Part shown: positions 57,954-64,000 of the stretch, in pieces
Position numbering within the stretch: position 1 is the first letter of the stretch
Layout: each line of letters begins with the position of its first letter
NCBI GenBank assembly: GCA_905221385.1
Contig: CAJNCV010000010.1
Span: forward strand, 1 to 64,000
Length of the DNA: 64,000 nucleotides
Direction: 5' to 3'
From: a bacterium
Lineage (GTDB): Bacteria; Bacillota; Bacilli; Lactobacillales; Streptococcaceae
Translations under genes and position numbers: made by a program
The notes under the pieces: model-generated
What the model was told of the DNA's origin: nothing
Database searches by the model: none
What the model saw: only the letters and a program-made list of their open reading frames with translations

Positions 57954-58463
57954 TTAGTTAAACCTGTCCTGATACAGTAAATTAAACAGCCACTGAAGAT
58001 TGATGAGGGGCTTAGATTGTACATCAAGTACGGGTTGAACAGTCTCTCTAATACCTTGTTTTATCTTTTTTTCGTCAATTGTAGTTAGATCAATTTTTTT
58101 ATATTTTTTATTCATGGCCCACTCAAGAGAAAAATTTTTTCCGAATTTATAAGCTACATCGTTTTGGTCTCTATAGCTATAACCTCCATCAAACTCAGAA
58201 AAATTTGTAGGTTTACCAATCATATTGATTGAATTTTCAATAAAATTTCTACCATCGTCATCATAACGGATTCCTTCTATTTCTGGTGTATAAACCCACC
58301 ACATATTTTCAATCAGCATGACTAAGTCGGGTTCTGTCCCCTCCTTATGGGGCATCTGTTGGGCATAGTAGACCGAATTGTGTTTTAAATTAGCATATGC
58401 ATAGAAACTGATGAGTAAGACTGTAACAAATCCTACTAGAATCGCTTTTACCATTTTCATCAT
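57954..58463 (-). CDS. Array protein 1, centre type A
   Basis: 169 residues, type A (GKPTNFSEFDGGYSYRDQND; LEWAMNKKYKKIDLTTIDEK). The first array gene; its ATGATG overlaps the stop of the Lys-Pro-repeat frame upstream by 4 nt, so the array and the adhesin-like gene are one operon. Confidence 0.8.
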   Translation of the reverse strand: MMKMVKAILVGFVTVLLISFYAYANLKHNSVYYAQQMPHKEGTEPDLVMLIENMWWVYTPEIEGIRYDDDGRNFIENSINMIGKPTNFSEFDGGYSYRDQNDVAYKFGKNFSLEWAMNKKYKKIDLTTIDEKKIKQGIRETVQPVLDVQSKPLINLQWLFNLLYQDRFN

Positions 58464-59260
58464 CTCTTTCCTTTCTTACGACCAAACCAATTTTTAATTG
58501 GATTAACGATCCATTTGTTTACAGTGTTTACCACTGGTTTTATAATATAGCGATTGGTTGCCCGAGCGATTGGCCTTACAACCTTCTGATAAATCGGTTT
58601 GACGATTGGTTTAACAATATGGTTGTAGACGGGCTTAACAACATAGTTATAGACGGGTTTGACGACTGTCCGATTCACAAAACTTGCCGCAGGCTTAAGT
58701 ACATGATTGTAGACGGGCTTAAGCACATTGTTGTGGATAGCCTTCGCAATAGGCTTTATTACCTGATTATAGGTAGGTTTGACAACCCCATGGTAGAAGG
58801 GTTTCGCTACTGCATTATAAGCAAAGTTTACGATTGGTTTTACTACTGGTTTTATAACCTTTTGATAGAGCGGTTTAGCCACTTTATTCACAGCAACATC
58901 GACTACTGGTTTGACGACACTATTGTAGAGGGGTTTCACCACATTGGTAGCTACAAAGGTTACGACAGGCTTAAGGAGATAGTCATTGACAGCCTTTGTC
59001 ACTCTCGCACCTACATATAAGGTAGCACTCCCAAAAGTAGCCAAGGTATTTCCTATCGGAGCTGCAATATGCTTCTCGACAAATTTTAGTGGGTGTTTCA
59101 TAAAGGAATCAAAGCCGGATTTTAGCGGTTCCAAAATATCTTTTTGAATCGTCGTTGAAGGATCTTTCCACAACCGTTCTACAAAAGCTTTACCTTCATT
59201 GAACCTTTTCATTCCAAATAAGGCGAGCCCTGATAAACTAAAAATACTTCCAAGTAACAA
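58460..59260 (-). CDS. Membrane segment and Lys-Pro-repeat tail, in frame after an amber codon
   Basis: Possible free product from TTG at 59258-59260 (266 residues), but this frame is the direct continuation of the 760-residue gene after its TAG; the joined frame would give about 1037 residues. A hydrophobic segment (FLLLGSIFSLSGLALFG) followed by MKR, then about 150 residues with some 16 Lys-Pro dipeptides in a VVKPVYNxVVKPV rhythm, ending NWFGRKKGKR. GAGGG 13 nt before the TTG is a weak Shine-Dalgarno. By the positive-inside rule the repeat tail would be cytosolic. No family recognised. Confidence 0.7.
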   Translation of the reverse strand: MLLGSIFSLSGLALFGMKRFNEGKAFVERLWKDPSTTIQKDILEPLKSGFDSFMKHPLKFVEKHIAAPIGNTLATFGSATLYVGARVTKAVNDYLLKPVVTFVATNVVKPLYNSVVKPVVDVAVNKVAKPLYQKVIKPVVKPIVNFAYNAVAKPFYHGVVKPTYNQVIKPIAKAIHNNVLKPVYNHVLKPAASFVNRTVVKPVYNYVVKPVYNHIVKPIVKPIYQKVVRPIARATNRYIIKPVVNTVNKWIVNPIKNWFGRKKGKR

Positions 59261-59296
59261 GAAATCTTTATAGCCCTCGGCAGTGGTATTTCCCGA

Positions 59297-61579
59297 CTAC
59301 TCTTTGAGTACTTGGTGGTAATACTCTTGACGTTTCTGCTCCAGGCCATCTGTATGGTAATATTTTTCGATAGCCTGGTCCAGATCCAGGTCTTTAAAGT
59401 CCTTATGATACTTCAGGATAAAGGCATCTATATCTGTGAGCGTGTCCTTTTCATCGATGGTTGTTAATAAGTCTCCTGTTAGAGAATTATTTTGAAAAAG
59501 GATCGCTTTGGGTAATAAGCCAAAAAGGTTAAATGGAGAAAAACCTGCAAAAAATTTCCCTACTTCTTTTAGAAAACTACTTTGATAAGAGGTGGCAATC
59601 GGTGCAGCCAAATGAGGAAAATCTATTGCATATTCTGGTAAATCATGAAGCTTATTTAATAGCTCTCCAATTTCATCGCTATAAGCATAAGGTGCTTCTC
59701 CAAAATCATTGGTCATGGATTGTAGTTTATCTTTTGAGTAGGGAACACGCGCGATGGCGTTAGCAATAGCATGATTGATTTTATTGCGATTATTACCATA
59801 TTTTTTTCGCGCTTCATCTCCAACAGCTCTGATATAATCAAGAAACAATTTCTTCTCATCTTGATTCATCTTGGTATTGGTTAAAAAGGGATCTTTTTTG
59901 GTTGGTATCTCTTGCTTTTTGGGTTCGGTCTGACTGTCCTCTACTCTTTGACCTTGGTCATTCAGCACTTGGTTTGATCCCTGAGAAAAGGGCGGTAATG
60001 AGCCCCCTATTGAAGAGGTATCTACAGGGTAATTAGAGTTTGCTGAAGAAAAGGATGGTGGCAGCTGTGGCCTGATAATCTTCTCCGCGTTAGGATTCGT
60101 AATTTTACCAGAAGGTCGAAGATTTTCCTTAGCTTGTGGAATCTTCTGATAAACAAAAACCTTTTCTATAGCATGTTCGACCAAGGTTTCAAATACTGTT
60201 GGCGTCACATAACCATCCACTTTCTTAGGTGTATGTTTTAGTCTCTGCCCCTCGAGAACTTTATAAGTTAGAGTTCCGTACAGCTCCTTCCCTTTTTCAT
60301 CTTGAAACTTTAACGTTACGGGTAGTTCTTTCTGATAGACGAACTGAATCCTTGTTTTTGCCTTATTTTCTGTTAATCTCTTAACATCTACTAATCGATA
60401 ATTTGGAATATTAAGGGATTCCACTTTATAAGATTCATCATCGAAACCTTTATAAAATTCTGTTTTCTTTAATTCTTTTCCATGTTTATCAACATACTGG
60501 ACAATAATCGGTTTAGAAACTCGCGTGTTGATATTTGCTTGCAAGCTGCTTCCAAAAATATCGTACCTTACAGCTATTGGGTAGTAGTAAGAATCATTCA
60601 CTCTTTTTGGGGCAGGCGAGTAGAAGGTATAATCAAAATTTGAAATAAAGCCAGCTCCAAGATAGCCACCTTTCGGAAGATCTTTAGAGCCATTTAGACC
60701 GACTACGCCTGAAGTAGCATCATAGATAATCCCATCTTCCTTGACGAGATTAGATTCTGTTGGAATGATTTCAACTAAATTTGCAAGGTTCGTTTGAACC
60801 CCCTGAGCGGCATCAATATCGGTAGAAATAAAACTAACAAGTATGGGTTGCTCAATCTTAGTTCCATGTTTTACAATTTGATAATGTAGAGCGAGGTTAC
60901 TTGCATTATTGTACAATACAACGATAGAATTCCCTGTTGCACCTGGAATAAATTGCTCACCTGAGAAACCGAGTCCTTTTAGACGACTATCCTGAAATCC
61001 AGAGTTTGAAGCCCACTCATCTTTATCACTTTCAATGACCGTCCATAGTAAATCTAAATCTATACCGGATAAGGTTTTACCGACAAAATTGATTCGTCCA
61101 CTATCACCTACATTGTTGCTATATGCTATAACAGGGGTTGAGGGAGTGTTGGCCTCACCAAATCGTTCACTGTCATTTAAAAGACCATTTTCAGTTCCTT
61201 TATCAATTTCGACATATGTTTTATCAGACCAATGAAGCCCTTCTTTGCTGAGAAAGTTATCATCAGTTAGGTTATTTCCCTCAAGATTAATTTCAACATC
61301 TTTGAAAAAATCGACACCGGTCGCAGATGGATTTACTCCACCAGAGACTTCAATTTTAGTAATGCTAGGTTCAGAAGTCCCACTATTTTTGTCTTCTTTT
61401 AGATTGGAAATTGCATTGTTCGGATTGCCGACAACGACATCATTTGGCGTAGATTTTGCCGTATTTTCGACACTAGATTTTGTACTAGACTGTACAGCTT
61501 CATCAGCCATGACACTATAGGTACTGAGGGATAAAACCGTTGCAAAAAGAAATATCCCATGTTTTACAAATAATTTCAC
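59297..61579 (-). CDS. Secreted adhesin-like protein with MucBP-type domains, ended by TAG
   Basis: 760 residues. GTG start (MKLFVKHGIFLF) after AAGGAG; signal peptide to about residue 25 (SVMADEA). An adhesin-like beta domain lies at about 75-330 (VEINLEGNNLTDDNFLSKEG; ISTDIDAAQGVQTNLANLVE, reminiscent of GbpC-type folds). Two MucBP-like repeats follow (VQYVDKHGKELKKTEFYKGF; LKFQDEKGKELYGTLTYKVL), then a Pro/Ser/Gln-rich stretch and a helical C-terminal domain of about 190 residues (DEKKLFLDYIRAVGDEARKK). There is no LPXTG. Without the part after the amber codon the product lacks any anchor and would be released. Surface binding is an inference from MucBP. Confidence 0.8.
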   Translation of the reverse strand: MKLFVKHGIFLFATVLSLSTYSVMADEAVQSSTKSSVENTAKSTPNDVVVGNPNNAISNLKEDKNSGTSEPSITKIEVSGGVNPSATGVDFFKDVEINLEGNNLTDDNFLSKEGLHWSDKTYVEIDKGTENGLLNDSERFGEANTPSTPVIAYSNNVGDSGRINFVGKTLSGIDLDLLWTVIESDKDEWASNSGFQDSRLKGLGFSGEQFIPGATGNSIVVLYNNASNLALHYQIVKHGTKIEQPILVSFISTDIDAAQGVQTNLANLVEIIPTESNLVKEDGIIYDATSGVVGLNGSKDLPKGGYLGAGFISNFDYTFYSPAPKRVNDSYYYPIAVRYDIFGSSLQANINTRVSKPIIVQYVDKHGKELKKTEFYKGFDDESYKVESLNIPNYRLVDVKRLTENKAKTRIQFVYQKELPVTLKFQDEKGKELYGTLTYKVLEGQRLKHTPKKVDGYVTPTVFETLVEHAIEKVFVYQKIPQAKENLRPSGKITNPNAEKIIRPQLPPSFSSANSNYPVDTSSIGGSLPPFSQGSNQVLNDQGQRVEDSQTEPKKQEIPTKKDPFLTNTKMNQDEKKLFLDYIRAVGDEARKKYGNNRNKINHAIANAIARVPYSKDKLQSMTNDFGEAPYAYSDEIGELLNKLHDLPEYAIDFPHLAAPIATSYQSSFLKEVGKFFAGFSPFNLFGLLPKAILFQNNSLTGDLLTTIDEKDTLTDIDAFILKYHKDFKDLDLDQAIEKYYHTDGLEQKRQEYYHQVLKE

Positions 61580-61609
61580 AACATCTCCTTAAAATTTTAC
61601 TGAATTTTC

Positions 61610-61828
61610 ATGGTATCAAATAAACTGATCAAAGTCCAGAAATATGGCCGGACTGAATTTGAAGGTTATGTTGCTGAAAAAATACTTTATGATAACTTAC
61701 AAGCTATTCAATCTCAACTCGAAAACATTGGGATGAGAGAGTTCAAAAAAGCAACAACTATTTTTAGCTGTTGCTTCTTGAAACGATTTCTTTCTAATCT
61801 AAACTTAAGAAATACTATCTATTCTTAG
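61610..61828 (+). pseudogene. Doubtful plus-strand fragment
   Basis: The first 40 codons (SNKLIKVQKYGRTEFEGYVA; EKILYDNLQAIQSQLENIG) have protein-like composition, but there is no Shine-Dalgarno, and the 3' half runs through the endoD terminator hairpin. Possibly the start of a gene truncated by the adhesin-array insertion; could also be chance. Confidence 0.25.
61745..61776 (-). terminator. Terminator of endoD
   Basis: On the minus strand AAGCAACAGCTA / TAGTTGTTGCTT with an AAAA loop, then TTTTGAAC, about 50 nt after the endoD stop. Confidence 0.8.
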
Positions 61829-64000
61829 TCTTCTCTCTTTTTCAAAGCTACAAGTCCATAAGCACTTAAAACTCCAAGAAGTCCAAGTGCTACCAGATTT
61901 GTACCTACTTCAGTACCTGTATTTGGAAGTTGTTTGCTTGCTGCTTCAACTTTGACAGGCACTTCTGCAGTTGGAGCATTTGTACTTGGTGTAGCTGGAA
62001 GTCCCTTTTGCTCTTTAGAGAGGGTATCAGCATGAGGTTTATCTGGTCTTGGCGCCACTTCTTTTGTTCCAACTTCTGTGATTTCTGGGATTGCTTCCTT
62101 GACTACCTCAGTCGAACGAAGAGTGCGTTTGCCCTGACCATCGACTTCTACAAAGCGACGAACTTGACCTTCAACTCCTGCTTGAACTAGCTGGCGTTGT
62201 CCTTTGAGAAGGGCTGAATTTGGTCGTTCCTGATGTTCGAAGGAAACTGTCCCCTCTTCAATTTCCAGTTTCGGAATTTCTAGAACTAAATCTTTCACAC
62301 CTTCAGCTGGTTGGTTGCTTGATAGAACTTTTGTACCAACTTCGGTGATTTCTGAGATTGATTCCTTGACTACCTCAGTCGAACGAAGGGTGCGTTTACC
62401 CCGACCATCGACTTCTACAAAGCGACGAACTTGACCTTCAACTCCAACTTGCACAACACGGCGTTGTCCTTTGAGAAGTTCGGAGTTTGGTCGCTCCTGA
62501 CGTTCAAAGGCTGTTGTTTCAGTTTCAACAACTAGTTCAGGGAGAGCTTCAACCGTTGGAGCCACTTCATTTGGTTCCATGCTACCAACATGGTGTCTTT
62601 CTTCTGTAGGAGCTAGTTTTTTATTCAGCTTTTCTTTCATCTCCGCAAACGCTTGTGGAGTTGGCATCTCTGAAGCTAATAAAGTTTCTACTTGTTCAAT
62701 TAACTCAGCTTTAGGATCTTTTTCACGAAGGGATTCAAGCAAACCTTCCAATTCTTCTCTAGCTGTCTGATACCGTTGATTTCCATCCAAGTCTGTCCCT
62801 GCTTGTTTCAACTCATTCAAAGCCCGGTTGACTTCTTCTTGGCTAGCATTGTGGTTTTCTGCTACAGTTTTCGCTGCAGTGAGCTTCTCTACTAGTGCTG
62901 CTTGTTTGTCCTCACTTGAGAAGGTGTAGGCAAGGGTTGACTGACGACCTTGGGCAGCAGTGATTTCTTGTTTGAGGTACTCATCGTTGACAGCTGCTTT
63001 TGGAGAAACCAAGACATCAAACTCAGCGGTGTGCCCCTTGTAATGCAAGGTCAAGGTCTGACGACCAGTCTTTTGAACATCGTAGCCCGTAATTTCAACA
63101 CCTTGATCTGTGAAGGCATGGCTTTCTTCTGTCTCATCATCATAGAGAACACCGAAGCGACCTTCTGCAAGATCCAGTTGCTCTCCTACTAGATAGTCTG
63201 TTTTCGGTTTCTGAGTAATGTACAAACCTGCTACTTCTTTCGGTTTTCCTTCATCTTGACCTGTCACTTGTACCTTTAAGTCACCAGTAACTGGAAGTCG
63301 AAGATAGCTAACTGTGAGCTTTTGTTCCCCTTTTTGATGAGCGTCGTAGCCAGATACTGTCACACCTGAGTGAGTAAGGTTAATCAGCTCATCAGCTTGT
63401 CCCCCTTCGTACTGAACACGGAGGGTTCCGCCTCTGAGGTCAAGTTTTTCTCCCTCTTTGTAAACTGTCTTCTTAGGCCCTTTTTCAAGGCTAACTGCAA
63501 CAATTTTTCTCTCATCCTGCGGAATCGCTACTGCCAAGGTGTTACTGATTTCTTTGCCAGGTAGTTGGGTACGATAGTAGAGGAGAGTTGGTTGCTTGTC
63601 AAAGCCCAATGGTGCTGTTGCCAAGTCGCCTCCAGTTTCAGACTTCAAGGTTGCAATTGGTGTTTGTGAATCTGCCTTGTCGTAAACGGTGATGGTTGCA
63701 CCTGCTGGAACATCAGAGAAGCCTAGTTGAACTTGATGGTTTCCAAGTGAACGGGCAGCTACCTTGGCCATTGGAATATTTTGACTTTCTGTGTCCAAGG
63801 TTTCATACATCTTCCAGTTGTAGATACGAATGGCTTTCCAAGGCGTTCCATTATCTGAAGTGATAACTTTTAGGCGCCAGTCTTGGGCAGTAATTGGTTT
63901 GTCAAGAGTGATATCTGTCACGTGTGCTTTGTTGCCACGGACTTCCTTGGCTAGTTTCCACTCACCGTCTGTATCCTTGTAGTAAAGATCAAAGTCTTTG
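61825..64000 (-). CDS. endoD: Endo-beta-N-acetylglucosaminidase EndoD, C-terminal part (cut by window end)
   Basis: Open to base 64000, so only the last 724 residues are here; the glycoside hydrolase family 85 catalytic domain lies outside. Visible in order: the end of a galactose-binding-like domain (ITAQDWRLKVITSDNGTPWK), bacterial Ig-like domains (YKEGEKLDLRGGTLRVQYEG; YLVGEQLDLAEGRFGVLYDD), a FIVAR-like helical unit (DKQAALVEKLTAAKTVAENH), two G5 domains of about 80 residues (ERPNSELLKGQRRVVQVGVE and ERPNSALLKGQRQLVQAGVE), and the sortase signal LPNTGTEVG with a membrane segment and KKRED tail. EndoD trims host N-glycans. Identification rests on this C-terminal architecture and on its place beside pgk, as in pneumococcus. 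Confidence 0.85.
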   Translation of the reverse strand, partial: KDFDLYYKDTDGEWKLAKEVRGNKAHVTDITLDKPITAQDWRLKVITSDNGTPWKAIRIYNWKMYETLDTESQNIPMAKVAARSLGNHQVQLGFSDVPAGATITVYDKADSQTPIATLKSETGGDLATAPLGFDKQPTLLYYRTQLPGKEISNTLAVAIPQDERKIVAVSLEKGPKKTVYKEGEKLDLRGGTLRVQYEGGQADELINLTHSGVTVSGYDAHQKGEQKLTVSYLRLPVTGDLKVQVTGQDEGKPKEVAGLYITQKPKTDYLVGEQLDLAEGRFGVLYDDETEESHAFTDQGVEITGYDVQKTGRQTLTLHYKGHTAEFDVLVSPKAAVNDEYLKQEITAAQGRQSTLAYTFSSEDKQAALVEKLTAAKTVAENHNASQEEVNRALNELKQAGTDLDGNQRYQTAREELEGLLESLREKDPKAELIEQVETLLASEMPTPQAFAEMKEKLNKKLAPTEERHHVGSMEPNEVAPTVEALPELVVETETTAFERQERPNSELLKGQRRVVQVGVEGQVRRFVEVDGRGKRTLRSTEVVKESISEITEVGTKVLSSNQPAEGVKDLVLEIPKLEIEEGTVSFEHQERPNSALLKGQRQLVQAGVEGQVRRFVEVDGQGKRTLRSTEVVKEAIPEITEVGTKEVAPRPDKPHADTLSKEQKGLPATPSTNAPTAEVPVKVEAASKQLPNTGTEVGTNLVALGLLGVLSAYGLVALKKRED

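Larger units (their letters stand above)
55437..58463. repeat. Tandem array of six paralogous genes plus a stub
   Basis: Direct repeats of 489-510 bp. Each unit has near-identical 5' DNA (coding residues 1-70), a variable centre, and a near-identical 3' end (coding about 25-35 residues) running into TAA-AG-ATG of the next unit. By centre the order from upstream is A-B-C-C-C-A-stub. Confidence 0.92.

Noticed and set aside
55437-58463. CRISPR-like or prophage repeat array
   Set aside because: Units are about 0.5 kb intact coding genes with near-identical ends, not short spaced repeats, and no cas or phage genes are nearby.
59297-61579. LPXTG wall protein
   Set aside because: No LPXTG-like motif in either the 760-residue part or the frame after the TAG; the only hydrophobic anchor candidate is internal.

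Overview
The window looks like a chromosomal segment of a Mitis-group Streptococcus (S. mitis / S. oralis / S. pneumoniae relatives). The reasons are BOX repeats of the pneumococcal type, a competence-type ssbB with a com-box, a complete blp bacteriocin locus, an EndoD-like surface endoglycosidase with an LPNTG anchor, and the gene families seen throughout. The DNA is low-GC, operons are tight, and most genes lie on the minus strand. No rRNA, tRNA, CRISPR, prophage or intact insertion sequence was seen.

Layout. 0.1-10.3 kb is housekeeping: an RlmD-type methyltransferase, recX, a DUF402 phosphatase, a BOX element, queH, groESL with CIRCE, ssbB, a short-chain dehydrogenase, a ytpR/thioredoxin/DUF4651 operon, and pyrG behind a CTP-sensing type leader. 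10.6-14.8 kb holds rpoE followed by an AT-rich island: a gene remnant, a DarTG DNA ADP-ribosylation toxin-antitoxin pair, and an unrecognised two-gene unit. 14.8-19.4 kb is a Val T-box operon: GNAT acetyltransferase, unknown membrane protein, valS. 19.4-29.4 kb carries small conserved genes and the rimP-nusA-rnpM-ylxQ-infB-rbfA operon, then trmB and ccrZ.

29.5-41.2 kb is the blp locus. blpSRH encodes the sensor system; blpABC encodes the exporter and a 52-residue pheromone precursor. The effector modules include blpK, two short double-glycine peptides of 55 and 59 residues, immunity-type membrane proteins, and an LPNTG-anchored thioredoxin-like protein. Five direct-repeat BlpR sites have the same 21-bp period. 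Four of them sit exactly 29 nt from a -10 hexamer; the blpT site does not. 41.2-53.4 kb contains ecsAB, a HIT protein, hrcA-grpE-dnaK-dnaJ with two CIRCE sites, a PadR/DUF2812 unit, and glnRA with a GlnR box.

54-64 kb has pgk, then the most unusual part of the window: a secreted MucBP adhesin-like protein interrupted in frame by one TAG codon, with the same frame continuing into a membrane segment and a Lys-Pro repeat tail. It is followed by six tandem paralogous signal-anchored proteins with near-identical ends and three kinds of variable centre, plus a 12-codon stub of a seventh copy. The window ends inside endoD, whose 5' part lies beyond base 64000.

The best candidates for undescribed biology are the six-copy cassette array with its interrupted adhesin (55.4-61.6 kb), the unknown pair next to DarTG (13.2-14.7 kb), and the Cys-containing bacteriocin set regulated together with a wall-anchored thioredoxin.
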